From contig MNCI01030517.1 in assembly GCA_015680685.1 (NCBI GenBank), forward strand, positions 414,738 to 478,737: a stretch of DNA of 64,000 bases, given 5' to 3'. The first letter of the stretch is position 1; each line of letters begins with the position of its first letter. The notes beneath the pieces were generated by a model that was not told the DNA's origin, did no database searches, and worked only from the letters and a program-made list of their open reading frames with translations. The position numbers were made by a program, and so were the translations under genes. The DNA comes from Gnetum montanum. Taxonomy: Eukaryota; Streptophyta; Gnetopsida; Gnetales; Gnetaceae. Below are positions 1-11,105 of this stretch, in pieces.

Positions 1-50
1 GTAAGGATTTGACCCCCACCCAATCATTAACATATGAAAACAATACTAAT

Positions 51-931
51 TGATGAGCAATGAGTAGTTCTAATTCCCAACCATATAAATTACAAGAATA
101 TGTAAGTGGCTTGATCATAATATGTATACTAGACTAGTGTGGCAACTAGATAGCTATGTGTTCAATCACAGGTTACTATCTTCCCAATTGTACTTGTGTG
201 ACCCTTTAGTATATATGGTTAAGTACAATTAAGGCATATGGTTTTGATGTTTTTTGAGATATAATAATAAAATAATGTTAGAATATTAGAATATTACAAT
301 CTAATATATCTAAGTCAAATGCAAAAATAAATTCTAGTCTAGCCTAAGGGTAATGAATATTCAATTTGTAGTATGTTGTACATCTCCTAAACACACATAT
401 TCATTGTTGGGATTTCCAAGTGTTATGTTGCTAGGCAAAACTAAGTGACAACACTGTTAGGATTACCAAGTAAATACATGTGTACACTCAAAACTAGTTG
501 TGCTCATTCCTCTAATTTATTATTATGTAACGAAATGTAAATATTAAGCTGATATGCTTTAGAAATTAAATTGCATTAAGATAAATTTTAGGTTATGTCA
601 AAGTGTTGTAATGAAATAAAATAATCTTGATCTTTATTGCTATCATGCAATATTTATAGATATAAGGTACTCAAATAAAGATTCTAAATACCTACTTCAC
701 ATCATGTTTTGGGCACTTACTAAGAAATTCTAACTTCTATAGAAACAAACTACAAGAGTTTGGCTAAGCTATTAACTAAAAGGTGTCATAAATGCAATCG
801 TTGTTCACATTTATACAAGCATGTATTACCTCTATGTTAACACTAATGCATCAATGCAACAGATTCCACATCATACTCTATGTTGTGTTGATGCTACTGT
901 GTTGATGTAGTCAACTAAATCCTATTCATCA
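51..931 (-). repeat. LTR copy A (family of elements 1 and 3)
   Basis: About 880 bp, beginning TGATGAG and ending TTCATCA on the plus strand, the same inverted ends as the other four copies. Shared landmarks in order are a CCATATAA-type block, a GGATTACCAAGT block, a CACTTACTAAGAAATTCTAAC-like block, and a minus-strand TATA box (TTTATA on plus, near 810-815). It serves as the 3' LTR of the miniature unit. Confidence 0.7.
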
Positions 932-1173
932 TACTCTTATATCTGACAAAATTGAGATATCTCCTATTGTTGATTGTATTCACCTATGTGTGGTAGAGAT
1001 TCATTCCTAAAAGAAGAAGCCACGTTAGTTATGTATATAATCAATATGCCTTTGATATTTTAATTCTTTAATTATTTCTCTTTTTGGATAAGAGTGGGTT
1101 GTTGTTTTATGTTTATAATGTTGTTATATAAATTCACAATCTATTACTAATCAGTGCATTTAGCTAAACTAAA
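932..1173 (-). other. Short interior of the miniature LTR element
   Basis: AT-rich with no reading frame. The right part (about 1120-1173), including an AGTGCAT..TAGCTAA block, resembles the sequence next to the PBS of element 1 at 16190-16255. It therefore looks like retained 5' leader rather than unrelated DNA. Confidence 0.45.
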
Positions 1174-1191
1174 TCCTCAGTACTAGAGCCA
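1174..1191 (-). other. Degenerate primer-binding site
   Basis: The 18 bases directly left of LTR B resemble the reverse complement of the Athila/Tat-type PBS (TGGCGCCGTTGCCGGGGA), at roughly 11 of 18 positions. Element 1 has a clearer version at the equivalent place. Position supports the call more than sequence identity does. Confidence 0.4.
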
Positions 1192-1192
1192 T

Positions 1193-2088
1193 TGATGAGT
1201 TGTGGGTATCCCCTATGTCTAACCACATGAATCACAAGTGTTCATTGATTATCCAATCGAATTCTATAGACCTAGTCTCCTAAGTTTGCCTATAGTTTGA
1301 AAGAGTGAATCGTGGAGTTGTACGATCATTATTGTGAAAGTGTGAGTTATCAATACATATGGTTAAGTATGAATTAAGGCACATGATGTATATTTTTATA
1401 AGTATTTTTAATATATTTTTTAATCCTAATGTCTAGATGAGTAAATAAAGGTTTATGAATTAATAATCTAACTAATAAGCTAATCTAGTAACTAACTATC
1501 CTAATGTAGAGTAATTGTTCCCACTTGTTGTACACATCTCAAAGTTGTATTAACATTACTAGGTTACCAAGTGGCTATTAGTGGGCATACCAAATATCCA
1601 CTATTGGGATTACCAAGTGTCATACGTCATGCATAAAGTAGTTGTACTCACATATTTATAATTAATTACATTAATTATTTAAGGCCATAAATGTAAATTG
1701 CATTAAAATTAAAATGGTAAATGTAAAGAGTTAACTAATCTAAGTGCTACAATAAATGTAGGAAATTTCAACTTTATTGTTGTTTATGCCAATGTATTCA
1801 AGTACATAGGCACTTGAATAAAGCATCATACAATCTCTTAAATTCACACTGTGTGCACTTAGAGGAAAAATATTCTAACTTTGGGAAGGAGAAACTACAA
1901 GAACATGGCTACACTATGATTTCTAAGTGTCATATATGCAAGAGGTGAATGTATTTATATAGGCACTACCTATATGAGCATCGACACATCTGCATTAACA
2001 CATCTAACCATGGGTCGACTACGATACATTCATGGGGTTGCATCAATGCATGTTCATCAACATAGCTTGTCTAATTGATGAATCATCA
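1193..2088 (-). repeat. LTR copy B (family of elements 1 and 3)
   Basis: About 896 bp, starting TGATGAG and ending AATCATCA. It shares the GGTTACCAAGTG and GGATTACCAAGTGT blocks, the TATTCTAACTTTGG block, a minus-strand TATA box near 1951-1960, and a cluster of CATC/GATG motifs at its right end. With the PBS to its left it is the 5' LTR of the miniature unit. Confidence 0.7.
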
Positions 2089-2504
2089 AATAGTTAGTTG
2101 TCATGAGTTTGATTATCAATTATTATTTTAGTTTTGTATTAATTCATCATGTATGATTACAACTATGTAGCATAGAAACAAAACAAGGTGGGATTTACAA
2201 TTTGAGCATTTCATTCCTTTCCTTTTTATTTTTCACTCTAGTTTTATAGTTTGTTATCATTTTATATAATATTTATAATAGAAGGTAAAATATTTAAACA
2301 TAATGAGATTGAACAAGTACCTTAGAGCTTTCAAATATGGCTAATAAGTAATGTATATACATAGTTTAGAATTCTAGCATAAGAATACCTATAGTTTAGA
2401 ATGTTCGTAGCATAAGAATACCTATCTTAAAATAGTTTCATTATTATATTTTTTGACTAGAAGAAAAGGATCTTCTTAAATATCTTCAAATTTTTGAAGG
2501 TACA
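2089..2504. other. AT-rich DNA without recognisable features
   Basis: No reading frame or repeat was recognised. A short direct duplication of an ATAGTTTAGAATTC-like stretch lies near 2360-2410. Confidence 0.5.
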
Positions 2505-2785
2505 TAATAGTCACTTGGTAGGATGCAAGGTGGTACTAGCCAACTTTTATCTTGGGTCCTCTTAGTAGATTCCATAGCTCACTTAAGGGGCTTTAGCTGG
2601 GGAATGAACCCAGAGTTATAGGGAGGGGTGTTGGAACATGAAATATATGAAACATAGGTGTAACCCAAGATATATAATCCAATTAGAATTTTATATAACT
2701 TAACACTGCCCACTGGAATTAAATCCATGACCTAAAGCTTCCAAATCAAGAGTCTTACCACTAGGCTAACACATCACTATTATTC
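2505..2785 (-). repeat. tRNA-derived SINE-like element, copy 1
   Basis: Read on the minus strand, the segment starts with a tRNA-like head containing a good RNA polymerase III A box (TTAGCCTAGTGG). About 40 bases later comes a B-box-like block (GGATTTAATTCC). An approximately 200-bp body follows toward 2505. A second, more diverged copy lies at 4041-4275. The split internal promoter plus a body is typical of plant SINEs. Exact ends and target duplications could not be fixed. Confidence 0.5.
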
Positions 2786-3034
2786 CTTCAAATTTAGTGA
2801 TTATTAGGCATATTCCAAAAAGTATAGGTTAAAGTATCAAAGGAATAATTAGTAATAGTTATAAATATATATTGTTATTTTAGTACCTTTATTTCAACAA
2901 CATTGGACAACTCGTAAAAGTAGTAAAGGATTTGACAATGATTTTCCATATCAAGTTGGCTACACATAGGTAATTTAACACATAGACACCTAACATGTAT
3001 TTTTACCATGTTCGCAAGTAGCACTTGTTTTAGT

Positions 3035-3115
3035 ATCCACATTAGGGTCAAAGCTACCCTTTCAAAGATTAGAGCTACATACTCTAATCAAGTGAGCTAT
3101 GCCTTTATAATAATT
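3035..3115 (-). repeat. tRNA-like relic (SINE head or tRNA pseudogene)
   Basis: On the minus strand there is a TAGCTCACTTGATTAGAG block, close to the tRNA D-arm/A-box consensus. It is followed by a degenerate B-box-like GCTTTGACCC. The acceptor stem does not pair well, so this is not a working tRNA. It may be the head of a different SINE family from the copies at 2505 and 4041. Confidence 0.35.
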
Positions 3116-4040
3116 CTTTACTTTTTTTTTATTTCTTTTTCGTTATGATACACACTTAGTAGAGCACAAAGTTGCTATTCCTTATTAGTTATGATGCACC
3201 ATTAGTAGAGCACAAATAAGACCTCATTATTTAAGAGTTGAGAATTGAAACAGATAGATGGCTAAAAAATGCAATAGGTAGATGGCTAAAAATTCCTTGT
3301 GAAGAATGAATATGCAAATTATGCATTACAAATACAAGATAAATATCACATTTTTCTACAACCTCTTGAATTAGAGAACATTAGACATAGATGAGATATT
3401 ACACTTACAAATTTGATTGATTTGTTCCAAATATTACCAAGAACAATTAGTAATTTTCTTAATGATGTTTTCAAAACTTATAGCATGTATAATTCTACTA
3501 TCCAATAGATTGAGAGGTTTTACGAACATAATAAAATTTCAGTTTTAGTTTCATAAATATAGATGAATTTGTCAAAATTAATTGTAAAATTGTTAAATAA
3601 TCATAAATAGATCTATAAAGTTGCTTCCCTAGATATTTTTAAAATTTTACCAAGATCATTAATAGATATAGAATTTTTAAAAAGAGTATCCCAAAAATTA
3701 ATCCAAAATGATAAATTTGTCATTTATTAAATTATCCTAGTGAACAGTTAAGCAAATTGTTATTACAAGAATTTGTTAGGTAGAAATACAAAAATCTTCC
3801 AAGATTCATAGCTAACACATTAGTTAAGTTCTCCAAGAGAATTTTACTTGGATATAAACTATTAGGTACTAGAGGATCTAACATGAATTTTGTTAAAAGT
3901 AAAGTTTAATAATTATTAATGTTTAGAGTAGCAATGGAAGCTCGATTGTTAAAACATTTAAAAAAAAATTTAAAAAAACATCTGTTTCCAACATTTGTTA
4001 TTGAATATAACAATGATTCTCAAATTGGTAAAATGATAGC
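3116..4040. other. AT-rich DNA without genes
   Basis: Nothing coding was recognised. Around 3140-3215 a TTAGTAGAGCACAAA-type block occurs twice as a short direct repeat. A mixed A-run lies at 3960-3980. Confidence 0.5.
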
Positions 4041-4275
4041 AATGTGCTCTCTATAGAGGTTACACAAGTGACTGGACATGTTCTACTTTCATAAGTAACG
4101 ATCAAAGTGGAACTCAAACTAAATTTTTTTACTTATGTCACCTTAAGGCCCTTTGGATCTATTCAACCAGTTTCAAAATTTCTTTTTAAAATTTTATTTA
4201 GTTTATAAGTCAATGCTATGACCTAGAGTTTCTAAGCTAGAAATCTTACTACTAAGCTAATATCTCATTATTTGG
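4041..4275 (-). repeat. tRNA-derived SINE-like element, copy 2
   Basis: A diverged copy of the 2505-2785 element. On the minus strand it has an A-box-like TTAGCTTAGTAG, then an AGGTCATAGC block, then a body with the shared CCTTAAG landmark. It is weaker than copy 1, and its B box is damaged. Confidence 0.4.
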
Positions 4276-4324
4276 TAAGTATTGAAATGAAATGAAGATA
4301 GTTTTAGTTAAGATTCTTGAATAA

Positions 4325-4565
4325 AGATATCTGCTTACTGGAAAATTGAGGGAAATGAAACCTAATTAACTAAGCAATACAGACAAAGAACTTGATGAGA
4401 CAACCAATGTCATCATTAAAATCCAATAGATGTATACATTGTGTGTGTTGTGATTAAGAGAAGTCAAGCATACATTTTTATAGCATTGCCTCAGTGTGTC
4501 TACTTTCAATTAGTTCTCGAGTTCCATGGCTATTTATAGTTGGGCTACATACATAATCCTTATCA
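4325..4565 (-). promoter_or_regulatory. Duplicated promoter/leader segment, copy 1
   Basis: About 240 bp that aligns along its length with 20566-20770. On the minus strand both have a TATA-like ATAAATA block, a conserved GAAAGTAGACACA block about 40 bp on, and then an ATG with a hydrophobic, serine-rich reading frame (..SSSSL.VL..). They look like two copies of the start of the same unidentified gene. Nothing downstream of the leader is recognisable in this copy. Confidence 0.35.
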
Positions 4566-4669
4566 TCATTGCAACCATTATTATTCATTAAAAATTTTAT
4601 TTCTTTAGTGAAATCCTAGACACCTTAATTTACAAGAAAATAGCATACTAATCAAACCCACTACTTGTC

Positions 4670-4843
4670 ATGGAAGAAAAATCTGATACCTGGAGTTCTC
4701 AATTTGCATTTGTTAGCCTAGAAGACAAGGTGACCCAATAGAAAGACTTGTTAGAAGAGGTATACCTATTGGAGGTATAGGTAGCCAAGCTAGTGCAAGC
4801 ATTTATTCACCTTTTAGATGAAATTCGAAGCTCTATACTGAGG
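4670..4843 (+). pseudogene. Broken exon of an unidentified coiled-coil protein
   Basis: From an ATG at 4670 one frame runs 58 codons with two in-frame TAG stops. It ends exactly at a good splice donor (AG|GTAAGC). The residues are acidic and leucine-rich (for example KDLLEEVYLLEV), consistent with a coiled coil. Both stops stand where glutamine would fit (CAG to TAG). The family was not recognised. The frame could be chance, but the donor at its end argues for a real former exon. Confidence 0.35.
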
Positions 4844-5163
4844 TAAGCACCATTTGTTAATTTTTTTTTGCTTCAATCTTTTCCTTTCTTTAGGGTCTTT
4901 AGTGTGAGGTTATGAGCTTTAGTCCTCATCATAGTTTATGTTATGTTTAGAATATATCAACTTTCAATGCAAATGTTGCTTAGTAAAACTATTGAATTTC
5001 ACTTATGAACATAAATATTTTTATTTTATGCATAAATTTCTATTATGTTCATCTTAGTTTTACCTTTACTTTATCTATTTAATTTCAAAATCAATCTATT
5101 CTCAATCACCACCTACAATATCCTTAGCTACTTTACTTTTTTATAATATATTTTCAATCATTC
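4844..5163. other. AT-rich sequence, possible intron
   Basis: T-rich and without a reading frame. It follows the donor at 4844 and could be the intron of the broken exon. Confidence 0.25.
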
Positions 5164-5219
5164 TTGATTGTGTTATTATATTTAGTAGTTTATTTTAAAT
5201 ATTTGAATCTCATTTATAT

Positions 5220-5379
5220 GAACAATTACTTGTGGGGGAAGTGCATTAAAGAAAAAATAGCAAGAGCTTTCAAGACTCTGTATGCTTTTAGAAACAAGTG
5301 TAAGGATTTAGACCTTTGGGCTTGGAAAGATCACCAATGTGGATTGGTATGGGAACATTCTATGCACATGGCATTGTAG
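5220..5379 (+). pseudogene. Possible second exon fragment, unidentified
   Basis: An open stretch encodes a basic, tryptophan-containing segment (KCIKEKIARAFKTLYAF and onward) up to a stop at 5379. It is cut near 5376, where sequence homologous to element 3 begins. It may continue the coding unit at 4670-4843, but no family was recognised and the link is an inference. Confidence 0.2.
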
Positions 5380-7960
5380 GAAATAGCTCCTTCACATTGA
5401 TGAACCAACTTGCAAATTATTTTTATTCAACATCAAATGCTTTAAAAATGTTATGTAGTTCTTGATTTTATCCTTCAAGCTAGGTTCTTAGTTATGGATC
5501 TTTAATCAGTGAAGCACTGCTTGAGAACATTGAGTTCAGCATTTGCCATTTCAAGCTTTTACTTTATCTCCTTATGGTGCTCGAACTTGACCTTGTACAA
5601 CACTTGCTTTTCCAAATCTAACCTTAACCTTCTAGTAGTCAACATTGCCAAGTTTGCATATTAGAGGTTGGCAAGCTCCATGTATTCGATCATCTCCTCG
5701 ATCTGCAAGTCTTTGAGGTAGATTTAAGCTTTTTTGTACTTATTTAGTCTATCAAGGATGGGCTGCCATACATCATCTTCTTGTTGGAGTTGCTAGAGGA
5801 CCTCATTCACCTTCATCTTACTAGTTGGATGTATTTTTCATTGATTTCTTTCTACAAGCCAACATAGTCCATGTAGTGGTTTTTAACCCTTTCAAATTTA
5901 AGGGCCTTGTTCTTATAAGTGGTAATTTCAATTGTAGATCTTTGGTAAAGGAAATAGACCTCCTCCACTAAGAGATTATGATTCTCTACTATTAACCTCC
6001 TCAAATATATTGTCACCTTGGTAAGTTGATCTTGCTATTGTCTCATATATTCAACCATTTTCTCTTTCTAGAGCTCAATAGTATGTAGATAATGATTGTC
6101 CTTGGTTAGATTTACATTCTCCTAGAAAACCTCCAACAAGTCTTTTTAAATGTTGTAGACACTAGCATTCGTTAATGACTAGTTGAAGATTGCTAAACCC
6201 TTTACATACTTGGCCTCTTTGAGTTTGGATTGAAGTTGTTGAAAAAATTCATCCCTATTTACTACTTAGCTAAGTACTAGGGGATTAGTGAGGCAAGCTC
6301 TATGTTTTGCAACCTCCATAGCCAAGTGCTAATATTCATCTATAGTTGTTTCAAGTTGAGCCTTTGCAAATATGCACTTGTCATTTACCTCCAACAATGT
6401 TGACTGGATAGCAATGATGTCATTTGGAAGGTCAAAGACCTCTAGAATTAGTTTCCAGGTTCCCACCAGTCATTCTAGTAACTTCTCATGCTAGGCTACA
6501 GTAAGCCTTCCACTTGTTGCTCCTGTGGATGTATGCACATCTCTAAGTGTAGCAATATTAGGAATAGATGTTATAGGAACATTCAAGGTCTCACCTACTC
6601 TATTTGTCATTACCTTAACCATTTTTTCTTACCCTTGGTGCTGCATCATCAAGATAGTTACTCCATCACCCTTCTTGAAGTGCACTGAGAAGGAAGTGGA
6701 ATTTTCAAAGATTTTTAGAAATTTTTGCTATCTTGGAGTAGACACCATTACCTCTTGTGCATTAGGATTTGAGTGTGTAGGCACTTGCATTTATTGGACA
6801 AAGAAAGTTGGCACCATGTACTCCAACCAACTTAATGTATGAGTTACTTTGTTCAAATGGCTTAAGGCTACTCAGTAGATAGATGGGTCACCACTCAAAA
6901 TAGCTTGCTACTATTGCAAGAGTTGCTCTTAAAGCTTTTGCATGCACTTAATGGTAACACGAGCCTTTGATGTTGTTTCATGAGTGGGTGGTGGTGGTTG
7001 CTCCTCTTTCTTGGTCATGGTAGGAACCTTGTCTTCCATCATTTTCACTCAAGAGGTGGTACGAGCATGTCTTAATGAATCATTGGAATAGTAGGCTATT
7101 CCTACCCTTTTGCATAGTTTTCTGATGAGGCACAAAAAGGAGGAGTGCCTTTCCCCCATGCTTATTTTCTATGAACTGATTCTCCATCTTAAAATAGATT
7201 AGTTATGGGAGGTTGATAGGGAAATTTTTGCTTAGAGAGATGCACACATGGGTAGAGAAAGCTAGCATCTTGCTAGGCCTCATTGTTGGATTGAGGTGGT
7301 ATGTCACTATCTTGAAGTAAGTGTGTTCTACTGTCATGAGTGCATCATACTTCTTGCAGTCCACTCCATAGCATCGTTGGACCCACTCCTTTTTGACCTT
7401 TGGGTCCACTTGCATTGAGTTCTCTACCAAGTTGGTCCTAATGTCAAGCAACCTGAGGGCTTGAGAGATGGCCTCCACCAAGTAAGACACACTAATGTCC
7501 TTGATTTTCATAGTGGCATCTACCTACCTATTATTTCAGAATAGATTTGTCTCTCCCATGTACCACTCCCCACTGGAAGTGATGATTGGCCACATGGGAG
7601 AACTCTATAGTTGATACCTAACATCTTTTAGAGTAAAGTCCAAGAAGATTCCAAAGTTTAGTTCTTGGAGAATTGAACATTGAATTTCCTTTGACTAAAT
7701 TTTCCTAAGGTAGGCATCTATCAACATGACCTCAAGGCTTGATCTTGGTCTTAGTGCCTCATCCTAGTGAAATTGCTCTATTTCAACTTGGGAAATTTGA
7801 TGGATAGATTTCATGTCAAGCTCCTTTCGAAGAGGTCCCATTGCATGGGCTTCTACTGCTTGCTCTTAGGGTTGTTCTTGTTGGCCCCTTCTAGATTTGG
7901 GCGACTTGTTCCTTTGTTGGGATGGTCCTCCTTCCTATGGGCACTTTAGTCTTGGTTCCA
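5376..7960 (-). pseudogene. Extra 3' ORF of element 1 (unidentified)
   Basis: This is a long, stop-riddled coding stretch in the sense orientation downstream of integrase. The clearest open part is 7203-7511 (102 aa, with SYLVEAISQALRLLDIRTNL and an HVCISLSKNF block). Element 3 has the same ORF, sharing the KIKDIS.YLV and AFSTHVCI blocks. Athila/Tat elements are known for additional ORFs in this position. No transmembrane segment was seen, so an envelope role is not supported. Element 2 lacks it. The 3' end is truncated at about 5376 relative to element 3. Confidence 0.5.
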
Positions 7961-9799
7961 TGTGTAATTACAACATGATCAAGGATTAGCATTTAATGTG
8001 TAACTTTGGAACACTTGAGTACCTTATTTCTTGAGATTAGTTACACTTGGCTAAGTTGTGATCATGGTAGATTTGATTATTTTAATATTATTTTATTTTC
8101 ATTTACTAGAGCTTTTTTGGAAAGGTTTAAATTTTATAAATGGATTATTTTAATACTATTTTATTAGTTAAACCTCGTGGGAGTTAGAAAAAAGTCGAAA
8201 ATTTTTTTTGTCAAAAACCTAAGGTTTATGGCCCCCATGATGTAGAGCTCACTTCTAGTAGCTACAAGACTGAAGAACAAGGTGAATAGGACAAATGGTG
8301 TGAAAGTTATGTGGAAGGTTTTAGGCTCTAAAAAATTAAAAAAATCCTTTGCATTCGAAAGCAAATGGAAAAAATTCACTAAGTTTTGGATGCAATTTAT
8401 AGAATTTTTGTGCTGTGTTAATGGGATTGCATCGATGGGATTCCATCGACATAGTTGATTGACGAAATTTTTCTCATTGAAAAATAATAAAAATTGAAGA
8501 GTTTTTGCATCAAATTAAAGTCCAAAGGAATCCCAAGAAGCCTAGAACATGATGAAATGCATGAAGAGGGCTATATAATCCATAAAAAGGAGATTTCATT
8601 AGGAGAATTCATTGAAGGAGTGCACAACTGAATGTAACCAACATGGAATGTAGAAGGTTTTGAATGTGAACATGCTTAAGAATGAGGAACTTACCTAGCC
8701 TAATCAAGGGGTATGCAAGTGGATCCTCCTCATAGTAGGCTCATGTCCTTAATACCCTTGCATATCCTCAAACCAAGGAGTCCATGGGCCTCATGGGTGA
8801 TTAATGGTTATGGCTAGTTAAGACCAAATCCTGAAAGAAACTATGTAAGAATCATAACGTATCAAACTAAGACATTGAAATGACCATGAAAAATGGTAGT
8901 GAGATGAGTTATGGAAAGAATAAGTGGATGAAGAGAAAGTGGAATGGATTCCTATATCATGGTCACATGAAGTCCCTTGTGGATTTCATGGTTAAGATGG
9001 CTTGATAAAACCCATCCTTAGTTCAAATTAAAACCAACCACTTTTAGTGACCTTGCATGGACACTCTAAGACCAACCTACCCCCTCAAGGAACAATAATA
9101 TCCCAACAAATCAAACACTGTTCCTAAAAGAGAAGTAGGAAGTAAAATGGTCCTTAGTTAGAGGGGACCTTAAAGCATGGGCAACATGTCTTTCTATTTC
9201 CATAACTAGTGCTTGTAACCCATTATTTCATCTAAGGGATGTGCTTTCAATTCCCATTAATGTTTCTTTTTGGATTTTGAGTTTTTGGATGGGATCCATA
9301 CCATGCAAAGACTTTAGCTTCCCGCTATTGGTTGACAGTAGAATAGTGAGAAATCTATGAAAACACTCCTACACCCAATAGGGTAGGCAAGTACAATGAG
9401 TGTCAAATATCCTTGAAGTCACATCCTTGTCTATCCATTCAATCCTTCCAAAGTTTGGAAACTACCAAGGTCATAAGTTTGTTATAAGTTTCATTTAAGA
9501 AGGGACCTCATATTTCTGAAACAAGGGAAAACCATAGAGTTTTGTGAGTGGGTGGATGACGTGGACTCACTACCTATTATCATGAAAAAGAAACCATGTC
9601 TTAGTTATCAAAAATAAAATTCAAAGATAGAATTTAGACATTAGAAATCAAATAACATTATGGTACAAACAACCATCAATTGATAGTTACAAGTGCAATT
9701 AGTCTTGGTAGCAATAAGGGAAAATAAAACAAAACATAAGAAAAGCATAAAAGAAATCCAAACCAAATAAAGTAAAATATAGAAGAAATTGTAAAATAT
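7961..9799 (-). other. Noncoding region between integrase and extra ORF, element 1
   Basis: No sustained frame. Parts match the 3' noncoding region of element 2 in reverse complement: 9150-9250 matches roughly 38950-39070. The corresponding part of element 3 also matches. A short cluster of GCATCGATGGGATTCC-like motifs at 8420-8460 resembles motifs in the family LTR. Confidence 0.5.
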
Positions 9800-11105
9800 T
9801 TAAGAAAGAGGAAAATGTACTAAAAATGGTGTAAAACAAAAAAGTGAAAAATTGAGGAGCCACTTTGTTGATTCAGCATGCATGGCCATCTCCCCTAGAC
9901 TGAGTTGGAAGGAGGAGATTTGAAAAATTAGGGGTGCTTGTCCATCTTGTGAGGTGTTTTGGTTATTGGCTCTTTTGGGTTCATGGAAAGGTTTAAGTTG
10001 TTGCATGTTGACCAACAGTTTCTTATTTAGACTCTTAGGTTTATATATTAACATGGCCCCAGAAGGAAAGGTTTCATAGATAATATAAGGCCCCTCCCAC
10101 AATGTTTGGAACTTGGTTCTTTGCGGCACGTGTTTGGGATTTCAGTATAGTATCCCATCTCCTAGTTGAAATTTCACTTTTCTTATTCTAAGATCATGTC
10201 ATTGTTTATTAAATGTCTTGTATAGTTCATTAGATGACAAAGCCACTAATTGTTTCTCATCTAGCAAGATGAGTTTTATTAATCTTTCTTTTTGTGCTAG
10301 ATTGGGTTCAAGGTCAAGATCATAAGCTGTTGACAGTGTATGAAGCTTTGTTTGGATTGGAAGTGTTGGTAACCTTTCATACACAAGCTCATAGGGAGTG
10401 TAGCCAATAAGAAGTTTTTAAATAGAGTGGTAGGCCCAAAGGGCATCATTGAGTTTCATGCTCTAATCACTCCTATATTTAGTAATGCTTCTTAGTATCT
10501 TTGTGGTTTCCCTATTCATAACCTCTACTTGACTATTGGCTTGTGAATGGTAGGGTGTTGTTAATTTATGTTCAACCCCCAAGCATTTCATGAGCTTCTG
10601 AAAGGTAGTACCTATAAGGTAAGTACCGTGATCAGAAATAAGTGCACGTGGCACTCCAAACCTATTTACAACATATTATTGTACAAATTGAGTAGCCGTA
10701 GAAGATGTGCAATTGGTGATGGTTGTAGCGTTCAAAAATTTTGTACAATAGTCAACAACAACTATGATGTATGCCTTTTCATTTGACATGGGAGTGATGG
10801 AACTCATGAAATCAATGTCTCTTCAATGGTTAGATCCACTATTGAGATTCCTCCATACAAGTAGTCATTCCACCATCATGTTGGCAGCATTCACTAGAGT
10901 GGACAAAGTGGTGAGCATCCCTAAAAAGTGTTGGCCAATAATACCCTACCATGATGATCTTAATGGCTATGGATCTCCCAGCATAGTGGCCCTCATAAGG
11001 GCCCTTGTAAACATCTTGGAGCATGCATAGTTGATCAAAATTAGGTATGTACCATTGAATTAGATCATCGATACACATCTTATAAAGGTGTTTGTTGATT
11101 TCCAT
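9800..11105 (-). pseudogene. Integrase domain of element 1
   Basis: The order on the minus strand is a zinc-binding region (10839-11105, with GHYAGR and GYYWPTLFRDAH), the catalytic core (10463-10654, with LISDHGTYLIG and YHSQANSQVEVMNRE) and a C-terminal part (9800-10129, with FQTLWEGPYIIY). The second core aspartate and the glutamate of the DDE triad are present. In the zinc region the first cysteine of the usual CxxC pair is serine. Frameshifts and stops separate the pieces, so no intact integrase can be made. Confidence 0.8.

Larger units (their letters stand above)
51..2088 (-). mobile_element. Internally deleted or miniature LTR retroelement (two LTRs, about 260 bp between)
   Basis: Two diverged copies of one LTR (51-931 and 1193-2088) lie in the same orientation with only about 260 bp between them. 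A primer-binding-site-like block lies directly left of the second LTR, where a minus-strand element would have it. The unit therefore reads on the minus strand as 5' LTR, PBS, very short interior, 3' LTR. No gag or pol remains. It could be a true miniature (TRIM-like) element or an element of the element 1/3 family that lost its interior. No convincing target duplication was found at the ends. Confidence 0.6.

Noticed and set aside
51-931. LTR A as the missing 3' LTR of element 1
   Set aside because: More than 3 kb of unrelated sequence and a second LTR with its own PBS remnant lie between. The A-B pair explains itself as one unit.
1-2100. Target-site duplication for the LTR A-B unit
   Set aside because: The five bases left of 51 (CTAAT) and right of 2088 (AATAG) do not match.
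3035-3115. Functional tRNA gene
   Set aside because: A-box-like sequence is present, but the acceptor stem and T arm do not pair and the B box is degenerate.
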